Shown one piece after another: positions 42,614-56,965 of a stretch of 64,000 nucleotides of DNA. Each line of letters starts with the position of its first letter. Position 1 is the first letter of the stretch. The translations under genes were made by a program, and so were the position numbers. The notes under the pieces were generated by a model that made no database searches, was not told where the DNA came from, and worked only from the letters and a program-made list of their open reading frames with translations. This DNA is from Geodermatophilus sp. TF02-6. Lineage in GTDB: Bacteria; Actinomycetota; Actinomycetes; Mycobacteriales; Geodermatophilaceae. The stretch spans positions 124,001 to 188,000 of the forward strand of contig NZ_QOHF01000005.1 of NCBI RefSeq assembly GCF_003319115.1, written 5' to 3'.

Positions 42614-43966
42614 ATGAGCGCAGAGCGGTTGGTCGTCGTCGGCGGCGACGCCGCGGGCATGTCCGCGGCGGCCCAGGCCCGCCGGCTGCGCGGTGCCTCC
42701 GACCTGGCGATCACCGTCCTCGAGCAGGGCCCCGAGGTCTCCTACTCGGCCTGCGGCATCCCCTACTGGGTCGGGGACGTCGTGGGCGACCGCGACCGGC
42801 TCATCGCCCGCACCCCGCGCGAGTTCGCCGCCCAGGACGTCGACGTCCGCACCGCCACGCGCGCCGAGGAGGTCGACCTCGACGCCGGCACCGTGCGGAC
42901 CAGCACCGGTGAGACGTTCGGCTACGACCGGCTGGTGATCGCCACCGGCGGCCGGCCGATGCGCCCGCCGGTGCCCGGGCTCGACGCGCAGGGCGTGCAC
43001 GGGGTGCACCGGCTGGCCGACGGCGCCGACATCCGCGCCGCGGTCGCCGCCGGCGCCCGGAGGGCGGTCGTCCTGGGTGGCGGGTACATCGGCCTGGAGA
43101 TGGCCGACGTCCTGCACGCCCGCGGACTGGCCGTGACGATCGTGCTCGCCGACCCGCTGCCGATGACCCAGCTCGACGCCGACATGGGTGAGCGGATCTG
43201 CAAGGCGATCGGCGACCTGGGCATCGACGTCCAGCCCGACCAGCCGGTCCGGGAGGTCGAGGCCGACGCCGACGGGGTGGTGCGGGCCGTCCGCACCGAC
43301 GCCGGCAGCTACGAGTGCGACCTCGTCGTCCTCGGGCTGGGGATGGGCCCGGAGGTCGCGCTCGCCCGCGCCGCCGGGCTGCGGATCGGCGAGACCGGCG
43401 CCGTCGAGGTCGACCGCACCCAGCGCAGCCGCTCGCACCCGGAGGTGTACGCCGCCGGCGACTGCTCGCAGACGTACCACCGGCTCACCGGCGAGGCGGT
43501 GCACGTCGCCCTCGGCACGCACGCCACCAAGCAGGGCCGGGTCGCCGGCTCGGTCATCGGCGGGCGGGCGGCCCGCTTCGCCGGGGTGCTGGGCACCGCG
43601 CTGACCAAGGTCGGCGGCCTGGAGATCGGCCGGACCGGCCTGTGCGCGAGCCAGGCCGCGGCGGCCGGCCACGACGTCCGCACCGAGACGATCGAGGGGA
43701 CGACGCGCGCCGGCTACTACCCGGGCGCCGAGCCGATGACGGTCAAGCTGGTCAGCGACCGGGGCTCCGGCCAGCTGCTGGGCGGCCAGATCGTCGGTGG
43801 ACCCGGCGCCGGCAAGCGGATCGACGTCCTGGCCACCGCCATCTGGGCCGGGCTGACCGCCGAGGAGTTCGCCGGCTCCGACCTCTCCTACGCGCCGCCG
43901 TTCTCCCCGGTCCACGACCCCGTGGCCGTCGCCGCCCGCGTCGCCAGCCGGGTCGAGCAGGGCTGA
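42614..43966 (+). CDS. FAD-dependent pyridine nucleotide-disulfide oxidoreductase (CoA-disulfide reductase / Nox type)
   Basis: 450 residues. N-terminal FAD fold LVVVGGDAAGMSAAAQARRL; a single redox Cys in SYSACGIPYWVGD, the place of the active Cys in CoA-disulfide reductases and NADH oxidases; NAD fold AVVLGGGYIGLEMADVLHAR at about 152-171; FAD motif VYAAGDCSQTYH; and the dimerisation domain to the end. It may reduce a low-molecular-weight disulfide or oxygen; the exact substrate cannot be read. Single gene between pyrE and fba with no obvious regulator. Confidence 0.88.
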   Translation: MSAERLVVVGGDAAGMSAAAQARRLRGASDLAITVLEQGPEVSYSACGIPYWVGDVVGDRDRLIARTPREFAAQDVDVRTATRAEEVDLDAGTVRTSTGETFGYDRLVIATGGRPMRPPVPGLDAQGVHGVHRLADGADIRAAVAAGARRAVVLGGGYIGLEMADVLHARGLAVTIVLADPLPMTQLDADMGERICKAIGDLGIDVQPDQPVREVEADADGVVRAVRTDAGSYECDLVVLGLGMGPEVALARAAGLRIGETGAVEVDRTQRSRSHPEVYAAGDCSQTYHRLTGEAVHVALGTHATKQGRVAGSVIGGRAARFAGVLGTALTKVGGLEIGRTGLCASQAAAAGHDVRTETIEGTTRAGYYPGAEPMTVKLVSDRGSGQLLGGQIVGGPGAGKRIDVLATAIWAGLTAEEFAGSDLSYAPPFSPVHDPVAVAARVASRVEQG

Positions 43967-44049
43967 GCGCCGACCGGTCCGATCGGCCGGTGGGTGTCGC
44001 GGCACACGGCCTCGGCGGGATACTGGCCGCCGAGCAAGCGCCGTCCCCG

Positions 44050-44135
44050 ACGCAGTGTCCGTGCAGCGACGCAGTGTCCGTACAAGCAAGACGCAGTGTC
44101 CGTACAAGCAAGACGCAGTGTCCGTGCCAGCAAGG
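44050..44135 (+). repeat. Four tandem repeats (19-22 bp) immediately upstream of fba
   Basis: The unit ACGCAGTGTCCGT plus a variable tail starts at 44050, 44069, 44091 and 44113; the two middle units are identical over 22 bp. The array ends in the fba ribosome site AAGGAG. Each unit could bind a protein or carry promoter elements. Confidence 0.85.
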
Positions 44136-44145
44136 AGCGCCCCGC

Positions 44146-45179
<1,034 letters not shown>

Positions 45180-45180
<1 letters not shown>

Positions 45181-45602
45181 TGGGGCATCCGCACGCCAAC
45201 CTCCTGGGTGAGCCGCCGTCGACGCTGCTGCCGCCCACCCCGGAGGCCGACGCGGAGCTCGCGCAGGGCATCCCGGCGGCCGAGGTCGCGGCACGCCACC
45301 CGACGGTGAGCGCGGCGTGGGCGGAGCTGGCCGAGCAGGCGCTCGACCGGCCGGACCGTGGGCTGACCGACACCATCGCGGCCTACGCCTACGCCCGCAC
45401 CGGTTACCACCGCGGCCTGGACGCGCTGCGACGCAACGGCTGGAAGGGCCACGGCCCGGTGCCGTGGTCGCACGCGCCCAACCGCGGGTTCCTGCGCTGC
45501 GTGACGGCCCTGGCCCGGGCCGCCGAGGCCATCGGCGAGACCGACGAGCAGGAGCGCTGCACCCAGCTCCTGCGTGACTGCGACCCCTCGCTGGCCGCCT
45601 GA
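45180..45602 (+). CDS. DUF3151-family protein
   Basis: 140 residues. Small soluble helical protein that in many actinobacteria sits next to fba; the reading NLLGEPPSTLLPPTPEADAE, RHPTVSAAWAELAEQAL, AYAYARTGYHRGLDALRRNG and GPVPWSHAPNRGFLRC fits DUF3151. ATG 45180 overlaps the fba stop, so it is translationally coupled. No enzymatic motif is seen; function unknown. Confidence 0.85.
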
Positions 45603-45694
45603 CGCGCAGCACCGAGCGGGGATGGGAGTGTGGGGCTCAGCGCAGGTCGGGGGACGGCACGTGGCCGCGGTGTCGTCCGGTAGGACGACGATGA

Positions 45695-48688
<2,994 letters not shown>

Positions 48689-48702
48689 GGAGCGGGTTCG
48701 TC

Positions 48703-48759
48703 GGCCCCCTCCCGGGCACCGCCCCGAGCGTGCGAGGGGTGGGGAGGAGGGGGTCCTTC
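48703..48759. repeat. GC-rich hairpin repeat, copy 7
   Basis: GGCCCCCTCCCGGG..GGAGGAGGGGGTCCTTC with a CCCCGAGCGTGCGAGGGG core; overlaps the stop of the phosphodiesterase gene. It differs from copy 8 (50914) at only about two of 57 positions. Confidence 0.8.
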
Positions 48760-49780
48760 AGGCGGCGACGAGCTGCCCCCGCGCGCGGACGGCGACCTCG
48801 GGGGCGTCGGTGATGACACCGTCGACGCCGAGGGCCAGCAGCAGCCGGACCTCGGTCCGCAGGTCACCGGTGCCGCCCGCGTCCCCGCCGCGGCGCAGGT
48901 GCCGGGGGAGGAAGGCGTTCTCCGGGCGCAGCGTCCACGGGACGACCAGCAGCCCGGCGCGGTGGGCCCGGCCGATGAGGTCGGAGACGCCGGTCAGTGC
49001 CTGCTCGCCGTCGCGCAGCAGGATGCGGTGCCGGCTGGGCGTGATGCCCTGGGCGTAGGTGCTGATCCCGCGCAACCCCGCCGGGGTGACCATCGGGTCG
49101 TGGACGGCGGCGTGGTCGACCAGCTGCAGGATCGTCGGCCCGTCCTCCCCGAGGGCGGCGCGCAGCCGCCGCAGCGCCGGCGCGTCGAAGGACTGCACCA
49201 CCACCGTCCCGTCGGGACCGGTCGCCCCCAGGCGGCGCAGCTCGGCGGCCACCAGCTCCACCACGGGCAGGTCTGCACGCTCGCCGGCCCTGGTCGGCGC
49301 CTTGAGCTCGGCCAGCACGCGGACCTCCCGCCCGGCGGTCGAGCGGCGGCGGGCGATCGCCACCACCTCGGCCAGCGTGAGGATGCCGAACCGGCCGTCG
49401 TAGGTGGTGTTCAGCGGGCGCAGCGCCGGCATCCGCTCAACGGCCCGCAGGGTGCGCAGCTCGGCGAGGGTGAAGTCCTCGGTGAACCAGCCGGCCTGCT
49501 CGCGGCCGCCGACGACCCGGGTGGTCCGCCGGCCGGCGAACTCCGGCCGGGTGGCGACGTCGGTGGTGCGGGAGAGCTCGTCCTCGTGCCGGACGACGAG
49601 CGCGCCGTCGCGACTGACCACGACGTCGGGCTCGACGAGGTCGGCGCCGAGGTCGATGGCGAGCTCGAAGGCGGCCGCGGTGTGCTCCGGCCGGTACGCC
49701 GAGGCGCCGCGGTGGCCGACGACCACCTGACGGGGCAGCCCGGTCGCCGGACCCCTTGCCAGCGACTCGATCGCGTGCAT
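48758..49780 (-). CDS. Glycerophosphodiester phosphodiesterase
   Basis: 340 residues. GDPD TIM-barrel: GHRGASAYRPEHTAAAFELA (catalytic His, metal site) near the start, DLVEPDVVVSRDGALVVRHE (second His), VRVLAELKAP, VVVQSFDAPALRRLR and VDGVITDAPEVAVR at the end. Hydrolyses glycerophosphodiesters to glycerol-3-phosphate and an alcohol. No signal peptide, so cytoplasmic. ATG 49780; converges with purA, with a hairpin repeat between them. Confidence 0.92.
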   Translation of the reverse strand: MHAIESLARGPATGLPRQVVVGHRGASAYRPEHTAAAFELAIDLGADLVEPDVVVSRDGALVVRHEDELSRTTDVATRPEFAGRRTTRVVGGREQAGWFTEDFTLAELRTLRAVERMPALRPLNTTYDGRFGILTLAEVVAIARRRSTAGREVRVLAELKAPTRAGERADLPVVELVAAELRRLGATGPDGTVVVQSFDAPALRRLRAALGEDGPTILQLVDHAAVHDPMVTPAGLRGISTYAQGITPSRHRILLRDGEQALTGVSDLIGRAHRAGLLVVPWTLRPENAFLPRHLRRGGDAGGTGDLRTEVRLLLALGVDGVITDAPEVAVRARGQLVAA

Positions 49781-49883
49781 GCCCCCACCTCACCCCACGA
49801 CGGTGTCGGGTTGCTGAACGCACGCCGTCCGATCCCGGACAATTCGGACGACACCGCGCCGACCTGCGCGCCACCATGCCGGG

Positions 49884-50903
49884 GTGGGCGACATCACATC
49901 ACTGGGCTGGACGCCGGAGCGGGACGCCGAGCTCCCGGCCGGCTGCCGGCCCGGCCGCGTCGCACGGGTCGACCGCGGCCGGCTGACGGTGCTGACTGCC
50001 GACGGTGAACGGCACGCCTCCCCGGGGCCGCTGCGCGGGGACACCGGCCCGGCGGTGGGCGACTGGGTGGCCCTGCGGGGCGAGCTCGCCGTCGCGGTCC
50101 TGCCCCGCCGGACGGCGTTCACCCGGGGAGCGGCCGGCCGGACGTCGGCCGAGCAGGTGGTCGCGGCCAACCTGGACCTCGTGCTGGTGGTCGACGCGCT
50201 GTCCACGGCGCCGCGGCTGCGTCGGGTCGAGCGCTACCTGGCCGTCGCGTGGGGCAGCGGGGCGACGCCGGTCGTCGTCCTCAGCAAGGCCGACCTGTGC
50301 GCCGACGTCCCCGCCGCGGTGCGGGCGGTGGCGGAGCACGCGCTCGGCGTCGACGTCCTGCCGGGGAGCTCGGTGACCGGCGCCGGCCTCGACGCGGTGC
50401 GGGCGCTGCTCGGGCCGGGGCGGACGGCGGCGATGGTCGGCCCGTCCGGCGTCGGCAAGTCCAGCCTGGCCAACGCGCTCGCCGGGACGACGGTGGCGGC
50501 CACCCGGGAGGTCCGGGACGGCGACGGCCGCGGCCGGCACACCACGACCGCCCGCGAGCTGCACCTGCTCCCCGGCGGTGGGCTGCTCGTCGACACCCCC
50601 GGGATGCGTGAGCTGGGGCTGGTCGACGACGACGGCCTCGACACCGCCTACGCCGACGTCGCCGAGCTGGCCGCCGGGTGCCGGTTCCGCGACTGCGCCC
50701 ACCGCACCGAACCGGGCTGTGCCGTCGCCGCCGCGATCGACGACGGCCGGCTGGATCCGGCCCGCTACACCGCGTGGCGCAAGCTGCAGGCCGAGGCGCG
50801 CCGGCAGGCGCTGCGCTCCGACGCCCGCGCGCGGGCTGCGGAACACGCGCGGGTGCGGGCGGTCCAGCGCGCCCACCGGACGCAGCCGAACCGGGTGCGG
50901 TGA
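49884..50903 (+). CDS. rsgA: Ribosome small-subunit GTPase RsgA (YjeQ)
   Basis: 339 residues. Circularly permuted GTPase that helps 30S maturation: OB-fold (about 20-80), then G4 VVLSKADLC, G1 VGPSGVGKSSLANALAG near 187-203 and G3 LVDTPGMRELGL, in that order, followed by the zinc motif CRFRDCAHRTEPGC (about 268-281). A basic tail may bind rRNA. GTG 49884 is taken as start; it encodes MGDITSLGW, typical of the family. Confidence 0.95.
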   Translation: MGDITSLGWTPERDAELPAGCRPGRVARVDRGRLTVLTADGERHASPGPLRGDTGPAVGDWVALRGELAVAVLPRRTAFTRGAAGRTSAEQVVAANLDLVLVVDALSTAPRLRRVERYLAVAWGSGATPVVVLSKADLCADVPAAVRAVAEHALGVDVLPGSSVTGAGLDAVRALLGPGRTAAMVGPSGVGKSSLANALAGTTVAATREVRDGDGRGRHTTTARELHLLPGGGLLVDTPGMRELGLVDDDGLDTAYADVAELAAGCRFRDCAHRTEPGCAVAAAIDDGRLDPARYTAWRKLQAEARRQALRSDARARAAEHARVRAVQRAHRTQPNRVR

Positions 50904-50913
50904 GGGCGCCGGC

Positions 50914-50970
50914 GGCCCCCTCCAGGGCACCGCCCCGAGCGTGCGAGGGGTGGGGAGGAGGGGGTCCTTT
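50914..50970. repeat. GC-rich hairpin repeat, copy 8
   Basis: Almost identical to copy 7 (48703). It lies in the 68-bp space between the rsgA stop and the convergent stop at 50972. Confidence 0.8.
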
Positions 50971-50971
50971 C

Positions 50972-51661
50972 TCAGGCTGCGGAGACGTCCGGGACCCGAC
51001 CGTCCTCCTCGCTCACCGGGTCCTCGCTCCCCTCGCTCCTGTGCCAGCTGAGAGGAGTGCCCTCGCCGCGCTTGAGGTGTCGACCCCGCCGGTCGGGCGT
51101 GGACAGCCACAGGACCTTGACGCAGTCGTCGAGCGCGCTGCGGTAGCTCTCGAGGAGCAGGCCGGGATCGTCGAGCTGCTCCTCGGACAGGCCCGAGTGA
51201 TCCGGTCCCGCGGCCTGCCGGCGTATCCACCGGCGGAAGCCGGCATCCGCCTCCAACAGCAGGAAGTACCGGACCATGAGGAGGTCCGTGACGGCGTGCC
51301 AGGCCTGTGCCGGGCGCTTGTCGGCGTAGTGGATCTGCAGCCTCCGCTCGAGCACCTGGCTCCTGGTGCGCGTGCTGAAGTACGTGTGGTCGAGGTCGCC
51401 GCGCTGCTCCGCGATCGCCTCGGAGGCCTTCCTCTTCTCCAGGGGGACGTGTCTCGCCGTCCTCTCGAACACCTGAAGTGCCAGGAACAGCGAGTTGGCC
51501 ACCTCGGTCAACTCACCTGCCAGCGCCTCGCGGAGCTCGCTCTCGTCCTTGCGCCGCTGGATCCGTGCCGCCACGAGGTTGACGACCAGGAGCGCGAGCA
51601 GGGCTGTGACCGTGGGACCCGTCGCAGCCACCATCATGCGTTGCCACAGCGGATCGCCCAT
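50972..51661 (-). CDS. Hypothetical membrane-anchored protein
   Basis: 229 residues. One N-terminal membrane helix (TVTALLALLVVNLVAARI) then a charged, helical cytoplasmic part (RRKDESELREALAGELTEVA and on) without known motifs. Codon use and base composition are slightly less extreme than in the neighbouring purine genes, which hints at more recent acquisition. ATG 51661. It diverges from purD with 132 bp between starts. Confidence 0.65.
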   Translation of the reverse strand: MGDPLWQRMMVAATGPTVTALLALLVVNLVAARIQRRKDESELREALAGELTEVANSLFLALQVFERTARHVPLEKRKASEAIAEQRGDLDHTYFSTRTRSQVLERRLQIHYADKRPAQAWHAVTDLLMVRYFLLLEADAGFRRWIRRQAAGPDHSGLSEEQLDDPGLLLESYRSALDDCVKVLWLSTPDRRGRHLKRGEGTPLSWHRSEGSEDPVSEEDGRVPDVSAA

Positions 51662-51793
51662 GGCCGTCTCCCGGACTCGGCGCACGTTCCTCGCAGACCT
51701 CGGAAGGTACTGGGTGCGACGTCCGCAGACGACCGTCCTCCCGCCCCGCATCGGCGGACCCGAGCCCGAGCCCGGTCGGTAGGGTCGCGCTCC

Positions 51794-53143
51794 GTGCGCG
51801 TGCTCGTGATCGGCTCCGGCGCCCGGGAGCACGCCCTGTGCGTGGCCCTGCGCGACGACCCCGCGGTGACCGCGCTGGCCTGCGCGCCGGGCAACGCCGG
51901 CACCCGCGCGATCGCCGAGGCGGCCGACGTCGACGTCGCCGACCCGGTGGCGGTCGCCGCTCTGGCCGCCGGGTGGGGTGCGGACCTGGTCGTCGTCGGC
52001 CCCGAGGTGCCGCTGGTGGCCGGTGCCGCCGACGCCGTCCGCGACGCCGGCATCGCCTGCTTCGGCCCCTCGGCCCAGGCCGCGCAGCTGGAGGCCAGCA
52101 AGTCCTCCGCCAAGCACGTCATGGCCGCCGCCGGTGTGCCGACCGCGCGGTCGTGGCCGGTCGGCGGCCCGGCGGAGCTGGAGACGGCGCTGGACGAGGC
52201 GGGCGGGGTGGGCGGGGGACCATACGTGGTCAAGGACGACGGGCTGGCCGCCGGCAAGGGCGTCGTCGTCACCCCCGACCGGGACGCCGCGGTCGCGCAC
52301 GGACGCCGCGTGCTCGACGCCGGCGGGGCGGTGCTGGTCGAGGAGTACCTCGACGGACCCGAGGTGTCGCTGTTCGCCGTCACCGACGGGACGACGGTGC
52401 TGCCGCTGGTGCCGGCCCAGGACGCCAAGCGCCGCGACGACGGCGACGCCGGGCCCAACACCGGCGGGATGGGCGCCTACGCGCCGCTGCCGTGGGCGCC
52501 GCCGGGGCTGGTCGAGGAGGTGCTGGCCACGGTGCTGCAGCCGACCGTCGACGAGATGCGCCGCCGCGGCGAGCCGTTCTCCGGGCTGCTCTACGCCGGC
52601 CTGGCGCTGACCTCCCGCGGCGTCCGGGTGGTGGAGTTCAACGCCCGCTTCGGCGACCCGGAGACCCAGGTGGTGCTGCCGCTGCTGGCGACCCCGCTGG
52701 CCGGGCTGCTGCACGCCGCGGCCACCGGCACGCTCGCCGACCACCCGCCGCTGCGCTGGCGGCCCGGCGCCGCCGTCACCGTCGTCGTCGCCGCCTCCGG
52801 CTACCCGGAGCGGCCGCGCACCGGCGACCCGGTCACCGGCGCCGACGGTCCGGGCGTGCTGCACGCGGGCACGGCGCTGACCGCCGGCGGCACCGTCGTC
52901 TCCGCCGGCGGGCGGGTGCTCGCGGTGACCGCCGTCGGGGACGACCTGGCCGCGGCCCGGCAGCGGGCCTACGAGCGGGTCGCCGGCGTCCGGCTGGCCG
53001 ACGCGCACTGGCGCACCGACATCGCGCTGGCGGCGGTCGAGGGCCGGATCACCGGCCCCGGCCCCCTGCAGGGTCCCGCCGCGAGCGGGCGAGCCGTGGG
53101 GGCAGGGGGCCGGGCAGGGGGTCCTTCGACTAGCCCGCGGTGA
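51794..53143 (+). CDS. purD: Phosphoribosylamine-glycine ligase (GAR synthetase)
   Basis: 449 residues. ATP-grasp enzyme, second step of purine synthesis. MRVLVIGSGAREHALCVAL at the start, VVKDDGLAAGKGVVV (ATP loop), GPEVSLFAVTDG, DAGPNTGGMGAYAPLPW and VEFNARFGDPETQVVLPLL. The normal C-terminus would end around HWRTDIALAAVEGRI; the last about 27 residues are Gly/Pro/Ala-rich and are encoded by a hairpin repeat (53060-53127) that reads through to a new stop at 53141, overlapping the convergent gene by 14 bp. GTG 51794. Confidence 0.96.
   Translation: MRVLVIGSGAREHALCVALRDDPAVTALACAPGNAGTRAIAEAADVDVADPVAVAALAAGWGADLVVVGPEVPLVAGAADAVRDAGIACFGPSAQAAQLEASKSSAKHVMAAAGVPTARSWPVGGPAELETALDEAGGVGGGPYVVKDDGLAAGKGVVVTPDRDAAVAHGRRVLDAGGAVLVEEYLDGPEVSLFAVTDGTTVLPLVPAQDAKRRDDGDAGPNTGGMGAYAPLPWAPPGLVEEVLATVLQPTVDEMRRRGEPFSGLLYAGLALTSRGVRVVEFNARFGDPETQVVLPLLATPLAGLLHAAATGTLADHPPLRWRPGAAVTVVVAASGYPERPRTGDPVTGADGPGVLHAGTALTAGGTVVSAGGRVLAVTAVGDDLAAARQRAYERVAGVRLADAHWRTDIALAAVEGRITGPGPLQGPAASGRAVGAGGRAGGPSTSPR
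53060..53127. repeat. GC-rich hairpin repeat, copy 9, inside the 3' end of purD
   Basis: GGCCCCCTGCAGGG..CGCGAGCGGGCGAG..GGGGGTCCTTC with a duplicated GGGGGCCGGGCAGGGGG. It provides the last purD codons and lies just past the stop of the convergent transporter gene. Confidence 0.75.
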
Positions 53144-54524
53144 CCGCCGGGCGGGCGCGCTCCGGGTGCGGCTCGGGCGGCCGCGGGCCGTCGTGGCGGT
53201 GCACCAGGTAGGTGCCGCCCACGTTGAGGCAGGCGATGATCGGCACGGCGATCAGGGCGCCGAAGATGCCGCCGATGATCACCCCGGTGGCCAGGCCGAG
53301 CACGACCGCCAGCGGGTGGATCCGCACCGCCCGCCCGAGCAGCAGCGGCGAGAAGACGTGCCCCTCCAGCTGCATGACCAGCACGACCGCGCCCAGGGTG
53401 AGCAGCGCGGTGACCAACCCGTTGGAGACCAGGGCCACCAGGACGGCGACCGTGCCGGCGAGGAACGACCCGACGATCGGGATGAACGCGCCGATGAAGA
53501 CCAGCGCGGCCAGCGGGAGGGCCAGCGGCACCCCGAGGACGAGCAGCGCGGCGCCGATGCCGACGGCGTCCATGAGGGCGACGGCCACCGTGGCTCGCAC
53601 CAGGGCGACCAGGGTCCGCCACGAGCGCCGGGCGGCCTCGTCGACGTAGGCCCGTGCCTCGTGGGGCATGAGGCCGACGACCCACAGCCAGATGGACCGG
53701 CCGTCCTTGAGGAAGAAGAACAGGGTGAGCAGGGTCAGCAGCAGGCCGGCGAAGACCGAGGTCACCGTGCCGGCGGTGCTGATCGCCCCGGAGGTGATCG
53801 CGCTCTGGTTGGCCCCGATCGCGTTCTGCACCTGCCCGACCAGCTGGTTGAGCTGGTGCTGCGTGATCGGGAACGTCCGGGTGATCGTGTCCTGGATCTG
53901 GGTGAGGCCCTGGCTGACCTGACCGGTCAGGGAGCTCCAGTCGGTGACCACCTGCTCGACGACGAGGGTGATGATCCCGGCGACCACCAGGACCCCGACC
54001 AGCAGCATGACCAGCGCGGCCAGCGAGCGCGGCCACCGGCGCCGGATCAGCGCCGCGGCGCCCGGCTGCAGCAGGGCCGCGAGCAGCAGGGCGACCAGGA
54101 GCGGGACGAACACCTCGAACAGCAGGTCCACGACCCGTACCAGCAGGTACAGCAGTGCCCCGACGAGGATGACCCGCCACGACCAGTCGGCCGCGACGCG
54201 CAGCCCGGAGGGGACGGTGTCGCCGTCGTCCCGCCCGGCGGTGCGCCGCGTCGTGCGGGTGGTGCCGCGGCGGGCGCCCTGCGGTGGTCCGCTGACCGGC
54301 CCGGAGGCGACGTCCACGTCCGGTGCGCCCGGTGCGGGACTGCCCAGCGGGGGCCGGACGGCACCGTTGCCGTCGGGAGCGGCGTCCGGCGTCTCCGGCT
54401 CGTCGTCGTGGACGAGGATGGCCCGGGTGTCACCACGGGGAGGCCAGGCGTGCGGGTCGGGTTCGGACGCGGTCCGGATGCGCTCGCGGGCCCGCTCCAC
54501 CAGGTGGGTCGCTCGTCGCAGCAT
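53130..54524 (-). CDS. AI-2E-family transporter (PerM-like)
   Basis: 464 residues from ATG 54524 (GGAGGTGCGGG upstream). The first about 115 residues are hydrophilic and disordered; then 7-8 membrane helices with the family pattern VILVGALLYLLVRVVDLLFE, LAALVMLLVGVLVVAGIITL, the periplasmic helical segment (SSLTGQVSQGLTQIQDTITR), LLLTLLTLFFFLKDGR, PLAALVFIGAFIPIVGSFLA and LEGHVFSPLLLGRAVRIHPL. Family members export signals or ions; the substrate is unknown. It overlaps the end of purD. Confidence 0.88.
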   Translation of the reverse strand: MLRRATHLVERARERIRTASEPDPHAWPPRGDTRAILVHDDEPETPDAAPDGNGAVRPPLGSPAPGAPDVDVASGPVSGPPQGARRGTTRTTRRTAGRDDGDTVPSGLRVAADWSWRVILVGALLYLLVRVVDLLFEVFVPLLVALLLAALLQPGAAALIRRRWPRSLAALVMLLVGVLVVAGIITLVVEQVVTDWSSLTGQVSQGLTQIQDTITRTFPITQHQLNQLVGQVQNAIGANQSAITSGAISTAGTVTSVFAGLLLTLLTLFFFLKDGRSIWLWVVGLMPHEARAYVDEAARRSWRTLVALVRATVAVALMDAVGIGAALLVLGVPLALPLAALVFIGAFIPIVGSFLAGTVAVLVALVSNGLVTALLTLGAVVLVMQLEGHVFSPLLLGRAVRIHPLAVVLGLATGVIIGGIFGALIAVPIIACLNVGGTYLVHRHDGPRPPEPHPERARPAVTAG

Positions 54525-54623
54525 CCCGCACCTCCCCGGGTCTGGGGGCTGTCCATGATCATGGTAGCCCTGCGGGAGACTGTCCGCGTCGCGACCAGCT
54601 GACCGGCCAGAGGCGGTACCCGC

Positions 54624-55927
54624 ATGATCGAGCGTTACACCCTCCCCGAGATGGGCCGGGTCTGGAGCGACCAGCACAAGTACGAGCTGTGGGCCTCCGT
54701 CGAGACCCTCGTGCTCGAGGCCCACGCGGCGGCCGGGCGGGTGCCGGCCGAGGTGGTCGAGCCGGTGCGCAACGCCCCGCCGCCGACGCCCGAGCGGGTC
54801 GCCGAGATCGAGGAGACGACGCAGCACGACGTGATCGCCTTCCTCACCGCGTGGGCGGACAACACCACGCCCCGGTCGGCAGCCGCGTACGTGCACCACG
54901 GCATGACGTCGTCGGACCTGCTGGACACCGCGCTGGCGGTGCAGCTGACCGAGGCCACCGACATCCTGCTGGCCAAGGCCGACCGGCTGGTCGCCGTCCT
55001 GCGCGACCACGCGCTGGCCCACCGGGACACGATCAAGGTCGGCCGCACGCACGGCGTGCACGCCGAGCCCGACGTGTGGGGCCACCGGGTCGCCGACCTG
55101 GCGTTCGCGATGGCCCGCTCGCGTGACCGGCTGCGTGCGGCGCGCTCCCGCGTGGGCGTGGTGGCGATCTCCGGCGCCGTCGGCACCTACTCGCTGATCG
55201 ACCCGTCGGTGGAGGTCGCCGTGGCGTCCGCGCTGGGCCTGCGGCCGGCCGACGCCTCCACCCAGGTGGTCATCCGCGACTCGATCAGCGAGTGGGTCGC
55301 GGCGCTGGCCGTCATCGCCACCGTCTGCGAGGCGATCGCGCTGGAGGTGCGGCACGGACAGCGGACCGAGGTGCGCGAGCTGTCCGAGGCGTTCGGCTCC
55401 GGCCAGAAGGGCTCGAGCGCGATGCCGCACAAGAAGAACCCGATCCGCTCCGAGCGCATCGCCGGCCTGGCCCGGGTGGTGCGCGCCGCCGTCGTCCCGG
55501 TGATGGAGGGCATCCCGCTCTGGCACGAGCGCGACATCTCGCACTCCTCGACCGAGCGGGTGTTCCTGCCCGACGCGTCGATCACCGCCGACTACCTGCT
55601 GCACCTGACCACCGGGCTGGTGGCGGACCTGGTGGTCGACACCGCCCGGATGCGGGCCAACCTGGAGTCGACCGGCGGGCTGGTCTACACGTCGTCGGTG
55701 CTGCTGGAGCTGGTGGAGGGCGGCCTCTCCCGGGAGGACGCCTACGCCCTGGTGCAGTCCGCGGCGATGGAGACGTGGAACGCCGGGACGCCGTTCCGCG
55801 AGACGCTGCGCAAGCGCGCGGCCGAGGCGGGGGTCGAGCTGGACGAGGCGCGGCTGGACGAGATCTGCCGGCCCGAGCGGTACGTGGCCGACCTCGGCCC
55901 GCTGTTCGACCGCGTGGCGGCGCTGAC

Positions 55928-55931
<4 letters not shown>
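54624..55931 (+). CDS. purB: Adenylosuccinate lyase
   Basis: 435 residues. Cleaves SAICAR and adenylosuccinate with release of fumarate. Signature [20 protein letters not shown] near 263-282; [20 protein letters not shown] (catalytic His region) and [20 protein letters not shown] (second His). ATG 54624; the stop overlaps the purC GTG by 4 bp, so purB-purC is an operon. Confidence 0.97.
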
Positions 55932-56791
<860 letters not shown>

Positions 56792-56820
56792 CCCGGCGAG
56801 CTCACGGACCCCTCCCGCAC

Positions 56821-56877
56821 CCACATCGGCGATCTGGTCGCCACCCGGCTGCCTTGGCGACCACATCGCCGATGTGG
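56821..56877. terminator. 23-bp palindrome after purC
   Basis: Left arm 56821-56843 (CCACATCGGCGATC..), loop of 11, right arm 56855-56877; 22 of 23 pairs match. No U-tract follows. It lies between purC and purS, suggesting a terminator or mRNA-end stabiliser. Confidence 0.65.
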
Positions 56878-56965
56878 CGGCGGAGGAGGGGCGGGACGGG
56901 AGCCGTGCGGAGGGCGATCCGCGGGGCCCGCGAGTGGGACACGCCACCCCGGTACCCTCGTCCGT

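Noticed and set aside
44050-44135. Considered as a riboswitch leader for fba
   Set aside because: The units are simple direct repeats with little internal pairing; no known riboswitch core is visible.
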